A stretch of DNA of 64,000 bases from Astragalus membranaceus. Its lineage: Eukaryota > Streptophyta > Magnoliopsida > Fabales > Fabaceae. The notes beneath the pieces are model-generated. The model did no database searches and had not been told where the DNA came from. It was given only the letters and a program-made list of their open reading frames with translations. A program made the position numbers and the translations under genes. Positions 10,550 through 20,894 of the stretch are shown in pieces. The stretch spans positions 108,567,806 through 108,631,805 of the forward strand of contig CM076849.1 of the NCBI GenBank assembly GCA_039519185.1, read 5' to 3'. How positions within the stretch are numbered: the first letter of the stretch is position 1; the number at the start of each line of letters is the position of its first letter.

Positions 10550-11045
10550 AATTTCAAGATCGATCTATGTACTACACTACAACGTAAATGAAATAAACTA
10601 TCAAATAAACTATCAATTACTTTATATTTTGATATATATTGATATATTAATTACTTTATTTTGATATATCAATAAACTATCAATTACCAGCAACACAATG
10701 AATTTTTAGATAATGTTATATATTAATAATTTAAATATTATAATAATAATTGCAAATTTAATTTTAAATTTCAATTTTTATAAGACAATATTTGTTAATA
10801 AAATTTATAAGTGAACTTCATAAATAAGTTTTTTCAATATAAATTATTTTGTATTATTATTGCAAACAAAATTTGTAACAAAATTTTACTATAATTAGTG
10901 AAGTAATTAATATTTTATTAATTTTAATATTGTACCAAAAATGTGATTTGAGAAAACCAACTTCTAAGACACTACAATGAGACACAGGAACATGTATTCA
11001 AATCATAGACAATAAGCGTTATTAAAAGTCACCAAGGACTAAACG
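10550..11045. other. AT-rich leader/intron region of CACTA-1, no gene
   Basis: Very AT-rich sequence with TTGATATATTAATTAC-type runs. I see no coding sequence. The stretch near 10633-10680 resembles 12173-12205, on the other side of the LINE derivative. It is probably the 5' untranslated region or first intron of the transposase gene. Confidence 0.5.
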
Positions 11046-11056
11046 AAAAAATCTAA

Positions 11057-12106
11057 TTTTTTTTTTTTTTAAACAATAAAGACATTTATTAATAAACTAA
11101 AAAACAGGTCACAATGCACAAGGGGGATTAGACCAAAACCCTTGGAAGGAGATACAATAATAGAAAGCCCAATAAAGGTCTCTAAAATAAACAGCCATGG
11201 ACCGGAATCGAAGCAACACCCCCAGACAACCGACGACGGGACCCCAACCCGCAACGCAGAGTCGTGCTACCGGCCAACACCGAGACAGCACCTAGCTTGA
11301 TCATGGAGATTGAGCCACCAACCACCACCGCGGCTTTGTACCCCCGGCCAACACCGACGCACAAACAAGCACAACCGCGAGCGACAGGGAAAAGGGCCCA
11401 CGCCGAAAAGGGGGAAGGTGAGAACATCAAAGCCAGACCACCATAAGCCACCACGAAAATCGATGGCCCACTGCCAACCACAGATAACCAACCACAGACA
11501 TCTCCCAGAGAACCAAACAGTGCAGATCACCACCAACCCCAACGACAGCGGCGGATCTACCAGATCGGAGCCAAAAAACCGACCCCACAAACCAGACCGT
11601 GGCAGCGACGATAAGCCACAACCACGATTAGGACCCCACACGAGGCGCTGGAGGAGGTTCAGGAGGGGGCCGAACCTGGACAGCCACCGCAGGGGGTGGG
11701 GTATCCGACGGGACGCGCACCCAACCGCCAGCAGCAGCAGATCTGGAGCAAGGACCACGGCGCCACACGATCCACACCGAAACCACAGAGTGAACCGCCC
11801 CGTCCGCGACCTTCACCACCACCAACTGAACCACCTGCGAAGCGACGACCACCAACGGAGGGGAAACCACCTGCGTAGCGACGACCACCAACGGAGGGGA
11901 AACCACCTGCGACAAAGCCACCTCCGGATACAACACAGCGTCGCGATCAATGCCCGACCAGGAATCGAACGCCACGGCCTGCCTCGAAGCCACCTGAAGC
12001 AGATCGGTTGGAGAGCCAGCCATGGCGGCCTCCGCCGCTGGGCTAGGTCGCCCTAGGTAGACCAACCCGTCACCCGGGTTACGCGACACCCACATCTTGA
12101 CATCAA
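11057..12106 (-). mobile_element. Short GC-rich LINE derivative lacking ORF2
   Basis: Minus-strand insertion: a poly-T run at 11057-11070 is its poly-A tail, and both sides carry the same 11-base duplication AAAAAATCTAA (11046-11056, 12107-12117). The 5' end is GC-rich. An ATG at 12023 starts MAGSPTDLLQ, the same start pattern as the other LINE derivative here (MAGISDLLQ, ATG at 43648). The 3' tail (GGTTTTGGTCTAATCCCCC on the minus strand) also matches that element. DUF4283, endonuclease and reverse transcriptase are all absent, so only the two extremities were retained. It must have moved using proteins made in trans. Confidence 0.8.
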
Positions 12107-12117
12107 AAAAAATCTAA

Positions 12118-12530
12118 ATTTTACGGTGACCAAAAGTTGATAAAATTTTTTGAGACACTAAAAACAAAAAGTCCGTATATATATTGATATATTAATTACT
12201 CTACTTTGATAACAAACCGTAGTGAAGAGAAGTCTCTGATTTGAAGCGTATCCCCAACTCGAACAAAGAGGAAAAATGAGGAACGCAAACTCAAACAATA
12301 CCTAAACAAACAACACCACAATTAGAAACAAACTCATATTATAAAATAATTCAAAAACTAAAACTATTAACTCATGTTACAAACATACCTTAGATCGAAG
12401 AAATTTGCCAAAGAGAGGAAGAGAGGAATTTGAAGAAGAGATTTAGTAGAGAGAGGAAGAGTATTGGTAGAGGTGTGAAGAAGAAGTGGAGAATGGAGAA
12501 GGGATTATATAGAAGAACTGAAGTTCAACG
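12118..12530 (-). promoter_or_regulatory. Leader and putative promoter of CACTA-1 transposase
   Basis: The sequence is AT-rich, then GA-rich. On the minus strand a TATATAA box lies at 12505-12511, followed leftwards by a pyrimidine-rich leader towards the transposase ATG at 10549. A near-identical TATA context recurs at 13899-13905. Confidence 0.4.
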
Positions 12531-12790
12531 GCCAAAAGGAGAATCCGCCGGAAATGTCCTTTACCGGCGGATTTAGGGGATTTCCGGAGGATTACAAAAA
12601 TTCAAATTCCCCGCTCTTTTCAAAAAATCCGCCGGAAATGACGTTTCCGGCGGATTTTAGTCGGTTCGTCATTTCCGGCGGATTTTTTGGTATTTCCGGC
12701 GGATTTTTAGGTATTTCCGGCGGATTTTTCGTAGACCAAAATCCACGGGAAATGCCTAAAAATCCGCCGGAAATACCTAAAAAAACGGCT
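12530..12790. repeat. Subterminal repeat cluster A of CACTA-1
   Basis: At least eight copies of a TCCGCCGGAAAT-type motif in both orientations. The order of repeats and the flanking TATA context match cluster B (13925-14210) in direct orientation, so this is an internal duplicate of the terminal region rather than the opposite end. Confidence 0.75.
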
Positions 12791-13038
12791 CAAATTTGTG
12801 ATCTAAAATTTTGATCAACGGCTCATGTTTCCCCACGCCTATTATCAATTCAGCTTCAGCTTTCCCTTCTACTTCACAAAAACACTAACCCCTTCTCTGC
12901 TTCTTCTCCACGAAATCGTTTAAACACAAAAAAAAATGCCCCTAACACAATACTCAGGATTCTTCCCTCACTATCATTCATCATCAGGGCATCATCACCA
13001 ACAAAGTTGATGGTGTCTGTTTCGAGGGGCGAGACACA

Positions 13039-13332
13039 ATGCAGTGTAGGCATAAACACAACATAACATTCGCTGCCCTAAAAGATAAACTGTTGGGTAA
13101 GGGGCAAGTGGAGGGCGACGAGCGAGAGATAACTCGTATAGTTTATCGGAAATCCGATTGGTCTGATGGACGTGTGCACTGGTCTACAATGGATGTCAAG
13201 AACGACGATGACTTCCAAGCAATGGTGTCCATTTTTCTCCTGCTTAAATGGAAGGGTTATCTGCATTTGTACGTGGAAACCACACGGACTATCGCTGAGA
13301 TCCTTAGCCGTTTAACTCCACCAGCTCAGTAG
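13039..13332 (+). CDS. PB1-like domain fragment carried by CACTA-1
   Basis: A 97-codon plus-strand ORF (ATG 13039, stop 13330-13332). The frame is open further upstream, with residues VDGVCFEGRDT just before the ATG, so the true start may be earlier or in an upstream exon. The sequence NITFAALKDKLLGKG, then a Tyr/Arg strand, then an acidic DVKNDDDFQAM, then LHLYVE has the spacing of the PB1-like amino domain found in many legume MULE and CACTA proteins. It ends after TIAEILSRLTPPAQ, well short of a full transposase. It lies between two copies of the CACTA terminal region and converges with the ORF at 13514-13855. The function is unknown; a captured fragment is likely. Confidence 0.45.
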   Translation: MQCRHKHNITFAALKDKLLGKGQVEGDEREITRIVYRKSDWSDGRVHWSTMDVKNDDDFQAMVSIFLLLKWKGYLHLYVETTRTIAEILSRLTPPAQ

Positions 13333-13513
13333 TTTGTCATTTTATCGTTTTCGTGTATTTCGAGTTTTATGTACGGTTACGCTTTTTAATAATAAAATTG
13401 TTGTTTAATTTAAACGGTACTGTAAAACAAAAAATAATCAACCCAATATTTATTGATTACTAAATCGGTGACGTTTAATTACAATTATTGATAAACAAAA
13501 TAACAGTAAAAAA

Positions 13514-13855
13514 CTACAACTGGGTAAGAACAGAGCCGGATCCAGCATCACTCGCAGTATCACTGTCACTCCCACTTCCATCAGAGGCAACTGCCGGCAT
13601 AATCCTAGCGACCTTGAAGCTCCCGGTCTGATAGTATGTTAACGAGGCTTCCACACTCTCAACACCCCGATACGCTTGGCAGATGGCATGCGTATCAGTA
13701 AGGATGTTGCCATAGCGCCTGTTGTTGAGACCACGAATACAAGGGCCAACTTCCAAAACAAAATAAAAGTCACCAGGCAACTCTAGTCTCCAAATCTCAA
13801 TTGGAATGGAAATCCTCCCAGCATTTCGTTCAATGAGGGTAACGAATTGGATCAT
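13514..13855 (-). CDS. Unrecognised ORF driven from the outer CACTA-1 terminus
   Basis: A minus-strand ORF with ATG at 13855 (an alternative in-frame ATG lies further upstream), preceded by TTGCAG resembling a 3' splice site. The product is about 113 residues. Its amino part is hydrophobic and charged in alternation (IPIEIWRLELPGDFYFVLEV) and may form beta strands; the C-terminus is Ser/Asp/Gly rich. A TATA-like TATATAA (13899-13905 on the opposite strand) lies 45 bases upstream. I recognise no family. The composition looks protein-like rather than random, but there is no independent support for translation. Confidence 0.35.
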   Translation of the reverse strand: MIQFVTLIERNAGRISIPIEIWRLELPGDFYFVLEVGPCIRGLNNRRYGNILTDTHAICQAYRGVESVEASLTYYQTGSFKVARIMPAVASDGSGSDSDTASDAGSGSVLTQL

Positions 13856-13924
13856 ACCTGCAACCGAACATATCAAGCACATCATCTGGAGAAGGGGTTT
13901 ATATAGAAGAAACGAAGTCAAACA

Positions 13925-14210
13925 GTTAAAAGGCAAAATCCGCCGGAAATGTCATTTACCGGCGGATTAAGGGGGTTTCCGGCGGATTAGGGGATTTCCG
14001 GCGGATTTTGAAGCATTTCCGGCGGATTTATCCCGGGCTTTTTTCAAAAAAATCCGCCGAAAAATACCTTACCGGCGGATGTGTTTTTAAAATAAAAAAA
14101 AATTCGTAGCCCCAAATCCGCCGGTAAGCCCTAAATTCCGCCGAAAATTTTTCGGCGGAATTAAATCCGCCGGAAAGTCCTGGCCGGAAAAAACAGTTTT
14201 TCTTGTAGTG
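13925..14210. repeat. Subterminal repeat cluster B and right terminal inverted repeat of CACTA-1
   Basis: About ten TCCGCCGGAAAT-type motifs in both orientations lead to CTTGTAGTG at 14202-14210, the CACTA terminus. The LINE reading frame resumes in the next base. Confidence 0.85.
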
Positions 14211-15187
14211 AGAGGCTTTGCTGGTGGAATTGCTACTGAGGAACTGATCGTGTTACTTTGATAGAGTTGATTAATGATTTTCAGTTTTTGCACCTTCAAG
14301 TTACACATGATAATAAAATGTGGTATTTCTCCACAGTGTACGCTATCCCAGTAGATGAGTTGTGTGCTGAGTTGTGGCACCAATTCGCTGACTTGGCAGG
14401 AGGTATGTAGGGCGAGTGGCTGGTTGCCGGGGATTTTAATGATATTGTGGATAGCTCAGAGAAGAAAGGTGGAGGCCCTTTGAATATCCATAAGTGTCAA
14501 TTATTTCAAACAATGATCCATCAATGTAGTTTCATTGACTTAGGGGCTGTGGGATGTAAACTTACTTGGAAAGGAGCAGTGCATGGTACTTATAATCGGC
14601 ATTATGCTCGGCTTGATAGGGATGTCTAATGTGCAATGGCGAGTTGCCTTCCCGGATGCCTTTGTGAAAGTCTTGGCTCGGGTTGATTTTTCAGATCATC
14701 ATCCAATCTTAATCAATTTGTTTGGGCAGGTGCGTAAGTCGGTGAAGCCCTTCCATTTTGAGAGTGCTTGGTTGACGAACTCAGATTTTTCAGAGGGTTA
14801 TGACTCAGCACTGGCAATCTGGTAAAGGTTTAGAGGGTAATCTCCAATCTATGAAGACTCAGCTTGTTGACTAGAATACAAATGTTTTTGGCTCGGTGCG
14901 GAAGAAAAAATCTCAGTTGTTGGCTATAATTGAGGGGATTCAAAAGCGTCAGTATGCGGGTATGCTGAACCGTGGGCTATATAAACTTGAAAAGTAGCTT
15001 CAAGATGAGATCCATCACATACTCTATCAAGAAGAGCTCATATGGTTTCAGAGAAGTAAAGCTAATTGGATGCAAGATGGTGATCGCAACACAAGATACT
15101 ATCATCTCAAGGCAACCAACTGTAAAAGAAAAAATAGAATTATTATGTTGAGGGATAACAACAGGCGCTGGATGGAGGGAAAATCCG
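14211..15187 (+). pseudogene. Host LINE ORF2, endonuclease end to pre-reverse-transcriptase region
   Basis: The plus-strand coding shows the C-terminal half of an L1-type apurinic endonuclease: GEWLVAGDFNDI (catalytic GDFN), RHYARLDRDV and RVDFSDHHPIL (catalytic SDHHP). Linker blocks such as WMQDGDRNTRYYHLKA and NNRRWMEG follow. Several stops and frameshifts break it (for example TAG near 14407 and TAA near 14626). Its beginning lies left of CACTA-1, outside the window, and its continuation lies at 22718, right of CACTA-2. This LINE is the oldest layer of the left 28 kb. Confidence 0.85.
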
Positions 15188-15531
15188 TCGCTAATTTGAT
15201 TTTTTATAAAAAAACTGCTTTATTTTATGCCACGTGTGCGAATTTGAAAAGCTGCTTTTTTTTAATAACTATATATCAAATACAACACAATTTTGAGAAT
15301 ACTCAAATAAAATCCATCCAAACTAGTACCAAATATATAAAAACTAACCAACAATACCAAATATCCAAAATTTTGAGAATACTCAAATAAAATCCATCCA
15401 AACTAACCAACAATACCAAATATCCAAATCCTAAACAACTTCAAACCAGTAATAACAATCCAAATTCTAAACATGTCCAAACCAGAAAATAACAACATAA
15501 TACTAAAACGAGCCATCATCAGACTCGGACT
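15188..15531. other. Left end of CACTA-2 with an 80-bp tandem duplication
   Basis: AT-rich with no gene. A block starting TTTTGAGAATACTCAAATAA at about 15291 recurs about 80 bp further on, near 15371, the second copy shortened. A CCACGTGTGC stretch at about 15230 resembles the small CACTA element near 45460. Confidence 0.45.
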
Positions 15532-17498
15532 CCTCAAACTCAGAGGCATCTGGCTTCATGCTCTTATAGTACTTTAATAGCTTCTATTGCTGACGTGCAA
15601 ACCCAAAGAAGTCTATCTGCATATCTTTCATAGTCCGACTCTGCTTCTGCTACTCCTGCTGATGCTGAGCATGCATCTCCTGTATCTATTGCTGGTGCTG
15701 AGCACGCATCTCCTCCATCTGCTGCCTGAGCTGCTCTGTCTCACCTGAAGCACGAGGAGGTCGACTACTAGAGGAGGGTCCGCTGGTGTTAAACTGATCA
15801 TCCTCAAATATTAAATTTGTTGCCAAGGGCCCCGTACCATACATAAGTTTCTTGTTCATCCCCCATACCAACTTCTCCCAATTGCGGTTTGCCAAAGCCA
15901 TGATCTCAGAAGACAGTGGACCAAGTGACTCAGGGTTCCAACTCCCCTGAGTCGGCTCAAACATCGTCTCAGCATGTTTCTCCTATTCTGCATAACCACA
16001 AAACATAGCATAATAAGCGCTCCATTTTAAGAAAACATTATATAATACAAATCAAGTTGTATATTTACCTGAGTGGTCCTCGAGCGCTCATCAACATAAG
16101 TCTGGGTATCCTTCCTGACATGTGTGGCCCTATGCAGCTCAGCAATAGTAAGAGGGCGTCCAGCCTTCTTACTCTGTAAAAATGAAACAAATTCTCAAAT
16201 ATTGGTAACTAATCGCTCTAACTAAACCAAAATAGTACAAATATTTTTAAAATAACCTACAAATCTCATAGCATGCCGAGCTTGGTTGACGGAGCCACAA
16301 GTGTGAAGTGAGCCACCCTTTTCTAAATTTCGATTTTCCTTCGCTTTTTCAGCATTGGCTTTGAATTTCTGACTTCTCCAAACTTCCTGGTATTGATCCC
16401 AAACTTCTTGAGGGATATACCTCGGCCTTTCATTTTTACGGCGCAATTTGTAGAGCAAGTCCGCCAATTGCTTTGCCAATCTAGTCCAAAAAACTTTATG
16501 CACCAATTCATCATCTTCCAGTCTCCAAGTCACTTTGGTCTGTATTAAACATAATCAAAATATGTATTAGTAATTATATTAAACATTAAACAATAAATTA
16601 TCAATATAGGTAATGACATAATTGATACTTACCCTAAACAAGTCCACAAAATCTTTCTTTTTCCTCTTATCAATTTTTGTCACCTTTTCATGGTACTCTT
16701 CAAAATAGAGTTTCTTAATGACATAAGTGATCGCTGATGAAGTAGTCTTCGATCTAACAAACCTGCATAATTAAGTCGTTGCATAATTAACAAACATATA
16801 TACACGTCAAACAAACAATTAATTTAAATTAAAAAAAAAGTCAAACAATACTTACGCATCGCCAAAGGGATATATGACTTTGCGACGTCGACCATCAGGG
16901 TCGACAACCACCTCTCATCCTCCGACTCGGATGATAATGGCTCTGAATCAGTACGACCATGGGAGTCAGAATGATCATCCTGTAAGGACTTATCAGTATG
17001 TGCGTTGGGTGTAGGCATAGATAACCCGACTGGTGTGCCCATAGCATGCTGCAGAGGTGAGCCCATATACCCTGCTGGTGTGCCCATAGGATGTTGCAGA
17101 GGTGGACCGATATACCCTCCCGGTGTGCCCATAGGATACTGCTGAGGTGGGCCCATATACCCTCCCGGTGTGCCCAAAGGATGCTGGAGGGGTGGGCCCA
17201 TATACCCTCCCGGTGTGCCCACAGGATGCAGAGGTGGAAAATACCCATAGGATGCTGGTGTGCCAGATGGGTTTATAGGATACCAATTGGGGCCGGAGGG
17301 AGAATGACCAGCAGGTGGAGCAGCTGCAGCAGAATGTGAAGTCCCAGCTCCTCCAGCAGTAGCGGTGGTCTGGGGCATCCCCAAAAATGTATCCTCTGGA
17401 TTAAGTATAACCACACGAACTCGACGCCTCCTTCTAGGTTCAGCTATCTTCTTCCCCCTAACATCTCTCGGCGGGTCAGAACCTCCTCCTAGATGCAT
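15532..17498 (-). pseudogene. CACTA-2 second gene (TNPA/Ptta-like, Transposase_24 type)
   Basis: Multi-exon minus-strand gene starting at ATG 17498. Exon 1 (to about 16855, donor GTAAGT) encodes an Arg-rich patch, a Gly/Pro/Met repeat region and a Ser/Asp/Glu segment. Later exons, with visible splice signals, lie at about 16633-16760 (FVRSKTTSSAITYVIKKLYF), 16250-16545 (DDELVHKVFWTRLAKQLADL and PRYIPQEVWDQY), 16070-16173 (KAGRPLTIAELHRATHV) and 15532-15985. The last ends in a Gln-rich coiled-coil-like tail with stops (near 15685 and 15655). The central blocks match plant En/Spm 'Ptta' proteins. The family role is to bind subterminal repeats and assist the transposase; the stops suggest this copy is dead. 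Confidence 0.7.
17030..17243 (-). repeat. 45-bp coding tandem repeat (GTPGGYMGPPLQHPM units)
   Basis: Four to five in-frame 45-bp units within exon 1 of the CACTA-2 second gene, each encoding 15 residues of the form GTPGGYMGPPLQHPx. Substitutions between units keep the frame, giving a low-complexity Pro/Gly/Met segment. Confidence 0.85.
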
Positions 17499-17681
17499 AT
17501 CTATTAAAAACGAATTGCAAGAAAAATATATAATGATATATATTAATAAATAAATTTAAATACAACAATGTACAATAATGATAAACGAAATGTGATATAT
17601 ATTAATAATTAAAATTAGATGAACAATCAACAACATGCAGAGGTTAAAACTAATCAAACTATCTATGTGATATTAATAAGA

Positions 17682-18372
17682 TTAAAAAAAGTCTTCATCT
17701 TCTTCATCTTCTACATCTTCAGTCTTATCTTCATCTTCTTCATGTACTCCAATTTCTTCTTCTAATACTGGTTCAACTTCTTCAATGTGGAGTCGATCAT
17801 CACATAAGGTATCAACTGGTTCAACTTCAATTACCTCATTGTCGCCCGACATTTCATCCACTTGATAAGGAACCTCATCCCCCACGTCAGTGGCTTCAAT
17901 GCGACCCCGTGGTTTTGTCATAATTGCAATACAATATCCTTCCCGAGTTGATGGATATGGAACATAATATACCTGCCTCATATTTTCAGGCATGATAAAC
18001 AGATCATAGGCTCTATACCTTCTATCCATTCGAATGTCCACAGTATTACATTTTGGATTCAATTTCGTTCCTCTAGCCGATGGATCAAACCAACTACAAT
18101 AAAACAAAACAATTTTCTTTTGATAGTCTAAATATTTGTATTCAAGTTCATATATGTGTTGGATCACCCCGTAGTACTCATCTTCAGCTCCTTCTGCAAT
18201 CCCTTTTACATATACCTCACTATTAATTGTTTGTTTTCCCTCACTCCATGATTGGGTGTCAAATTTATAACTGTTAACGAGGTATGTGTGCCACTCACTA
18301 ACTTCACGAAAAGGACCATCAGCTAAGCTCCTCAAATGTTGGATTATGGGAGTTGGTTCCACTTCATAAACT
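17682..18372 (-). pseudogene. CACTA-2 TNP2 transposase, DUF4216 exon
   Basis: This last exon starts after a TACTTAAG acceptor at about 18373 and is open to a stop at 17682. It encodes WHTYLVNSYKFDTQSW, HIYELEYKYLDYQKKIVLFY, CNTVDIRMDRRYRAYD and VYYVPYPSTRE, then a long acidic tail. These are the DUF4216 landmarks. Here the stretch that is frameshifted in CACTA-1 is intact (IVLFYCSWFDPSARGTK). The rest of this gene carries stops, so the exon belongs to a dead gene. Confidence 0.82.
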
Positions 18373-18459
18373 TAAGTAATCACATATGGAAAAAATAAGT
18401 CATCTCTCATATCTACTTTGAACTTAAGACATTAAAACATTAATTTTATTTACTTACTC

Positions 18460-18543
18460 TATCATTAAACCAAGATGGAAAACTTTCATGTATACGAATA
18501 GAAGAATCTTCAGTGCGTATACCCTCAACTTGTAGGAATGCAC
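18460..18543 (-). pseudogene. CACTA-2 TNP2 transposase, short internal exon
   Basis: Small exon between TTTTTCAG at about 18544 and a GTAAGT donor at about 18459. It encodes FLQVEGIRTEDSSIRIHESF and then a Trp-containing stretch equivalent to HFPTWFRQ in CACTA-1. Confidence 0.5.
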
Positions 18544-18649
18544 TGAAAAAGAATTATCCATACTTTTTAGAATGAAAATTGGTCAAGGCATGATATAACT
18601 TCATACTCTAAATGTCTATGTATTGAAAACTGAATTGAAGCACACTTAC

Positions 18650-18955
18650 TCAACATGTGGTTTAACTTCAGTGCAATTGATCAAGACATGAATATGTGCT
18701 GATTTATACTCCATATATGATAACCACTGAGTCGACTTCTTTCCCGAGAGGCGCCCAGGTTTGATAAACACAGATAAAGTGAGGGCATGTCTTTCTTCTT
18801 CAACCTCTATTTCGTTTCAATTTTTTCTTGACAACATAAAGTTGTTGAAATAATGAGAACAGAAATAAATTGTTTCACGATGTAAGTAAGCTGCGCAGAT
18901 CGATCCTCCGACTCTAGCTTTATTCTTCACCGATCGTGTATAATCACCCATCAAT
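18650..18955 (-). pseudogene. CACTA-2 TNP2 transposase, DUF4218 C-terminal exon
   Basis: Bounded by a TTTAG acceptor (18956-18960) and a GTAAGTGTG donor (18641-18649). It encodes MGDYTRSVKNKARVGGSI, YLHRETIYFCSHYFNN and HIHVLINCTEVKPHVE. A stop codon after the YFNNFMLSRKN stretch breaks the frame. The same exon in CACTA-1 is 1219-1530. Confidence 0.72.
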
Positions 18956-19037
18956 CTAAATATATGGAGGAAGGGGAGTTGATTAAATAAATAGTCATAC
19001 TAAATATGCACTTTAATTAAAATGTTGAAATTGATAA

Positions 19038-19682
19038 TTACCTCTCAAATGGATACATCCACCTATAATGAACTGGTCCACCAAGCCTTGCTTCATATGC
19101 AAGGTGAACCAGAAGATGCTCCATAGAATCAAAGAAACAAGGAGGAAGTATTCTCTCCAACTTACAGATAATGAAAGGAATATTCAACTCCATCTTAATA
19201 AAATCATCTTTTCTCAATGTTGAAGAGCACATGTTTTTAAAAAATTGACTCACTTCAGTAAAAGCAATTGGAAGCAAATGCTCCATGAATACATGACAAT
19301 CATGACTTTTCAGCCCATACATCTTCCCGGTGTTCACATCTGCACATCTTGCAAGATTAGAAGAATAGCCATTTGGCATCCTCAATCCTTTCAACCATCG
19401 ACAAACATCTTTTGCTTCATCGGGTGTAAGACAATATTTGGCTTTGAGTTTTGACATCTTGCCATTAGCCATTGGCACCAAATTCAAATTGGAACGAATT
19501 TTGCTACAGTAAAGAACGGAATCCATTCTAGCCTTATTATTGTCTTTGGTTTTATCTTTTACATTCATCACGGTGAACCATATGTTGTCAAAGAAATTCT
19601 TCTCAATGTGCATAACATCGCGATTGTGTCTCAATAGATTATCTTTCCAATATGGGAGATTCCAAAATATGCTTCTTTTTGT
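19038..19682 (-). pseudogene. CACTA-2 TNP2 transposase, middle/DUF4218 segment
   Basis: Encodes LLRHNRDVMHIEKNFFDNIW, LRMPNGYSSNLARCADV, LKSHDCHVFMEHLLPIAF and CKLERILPPCFFDSMEH, ending at a splice donor near 19041. An in-frame TAG (19683-19685) separates it from the preceding segment. The Ile codon that replaces CACTA-1's TGA is visible here (FIICKLERI). Confidence 0.82.
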
Positions 19683-20709
19683 CTAGTTATGCACTCGTCC
19701 ATAACCATCCAATCGGGAGAGCACACCTACCTCTGTGGCTTGTGGTAAATTCATAACTATACACCAAATTTCACCCGATGTCAACAAAGGCGGTGGGACA
19801 TCTGTTTCAACTACCCTTTCCTTGAATGTCCTTTTGTTCTTTCTAAATACATGATCTGGCTGTAAGAATCTACGATGCGAGTCAAACCAAGAATTCTTCC
19901 CCCCGTATTTCATCGTAAACGCTTTTGTGTGTTCCATGCAGTGGGGGCATGCTAATTTACCATGAGTCCCCCAACCTGACAACATACCATAAGCCGGGAA
20001 GTCATTAATTGTCCACATCAATGCCGCTCTCATCATAAAATTCTTCTTTCGTGCTGCATCATATGTCCCAACACCCTGCCACAATCTCTTGAGATCATCA
20101 ATTAGAGGTTCCAAAAAGATATCAATGTTAGCTTTTGGATTGGATGGACAACGTATCAAGCAAGTCAAAAACATATACGGTTTAGTCATGCACATCTCAG
20201 GAGGAAGATTGTAAGGGGTAACAATGACTGGCCAACAAGAATAGGGCGACGCTGATGCTTGGATATATGGAGTAAATCCATCAGAGCACAAACCAAGTCG
20301 AACATTCCGTGGGTCAGAGGCAAAATATGAATGCACTCGATCAAAGTGTTTCCACGCCTCACCATCAGATGGATGGCATAAAATGTCCGAGGTATTCCTA
20401 TTCTCATAATGCCACGTCATTTTTTTGCAATTTTAGGCGATGCAAACATTCTCTACAACTTTGGAACTATAGGCAAATAGAACATCGACTTTACAGGAAT
20501 GGGTTTATAATTACGTTTTTCCCCTTTACGAACTTTATACCTCGGCTTTCCATAAAATCTACAAGCCTGCAGCACACCATCGGTTTTACCAAATTCGTTG
20601 TCGTAAAACAACATGTGCCCATCCTCAGAACAATCAATCTTCTTACATTCCAATCCCAACTTCGAAACTAACATCTTTGCTTCATATAACTTTTTGGCAA
20701 ACTATCCTT
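19683..20709 (-). pseudogene. CACTA-2 TNP2 transposase core
   Basis: Two frames, 20453-20674 and 19683-20420, joined by a frameshift in an A/T run near 20425. The upstream part holds the zinc-like block (here ACRFYGKPRYK, where the second Cys of the usual pair is lost) and SMFYLPIVPKL. The downstream part carries the tnp2 core: DGEAWKHFDRVHSYFA, VRLGLCSDGFTPYIQAS, SCWPVIVTPYNLPPEMCM and FPAYGMLSGWGTHGKLACP. Together with the terminal TAG, this copy cannot make a full transposase. Confidence 0.85.
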
Positions 20710-20894
20710 ATTAGGTGTCCCGTCCAACATCATTTGAGTCACAAAATCTAAACCCAACTCAGAAATATTGCTCATGGACTTGAGAGATAAAAGCTTCACA
20801 CACATAGATAATTTTGACTCTGGCGAGCCATCAAACACGGTGTGTTTGACTCTTTTAACAAAAAATAAAATCTTTGTGCTTCTTCATTTGGAAG

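Larger units (their letters stand above)
1..14210 (-). mobile_element. CACTA-1 (En/Spm) transposon, right end inside window, left end outside
   Basis: The right terminus at 14210 reads, on the minus strand, CACTACAAGAAAAA, a typical CACTA terminal inverted repeat. It is followed inwards by many copies of a TCCGCCGGAAAT subterminal motif in both orientations. Genes run leftwards: TNP2-type transposase (10549 to 348), then a second gene cut by the edge. The element sits in the endonuclease region of a LINE whose coding resumes at 14211; the 3 bases after the terminus are AGA, the expected target duplication on this side. It is itself interrupted by an Athila-like element (2302-8957) and a LINE derivative (11057-12106). 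The transposase has frameshifts and stops, so this copy is non-autonomous. Confidence 0.85.

Noticed and set aside
11267..11758. Long GC-rich ORFs on both strands in the LINE derivative
   Set aside because: They arise from high GC content and few stop codons; composition is Pro/Arg or Val/Ser rich with no domain, and frames overlap on both strands.
10633..12205. Direct repeat of TTGATATATTAATTAC text on both sides of the LINE derivative as evidence of a larger insertion
   Set aside because: The text is simple AT-rich sequence; the LINE derivative already has its own clear 11-base target duplication closer in.
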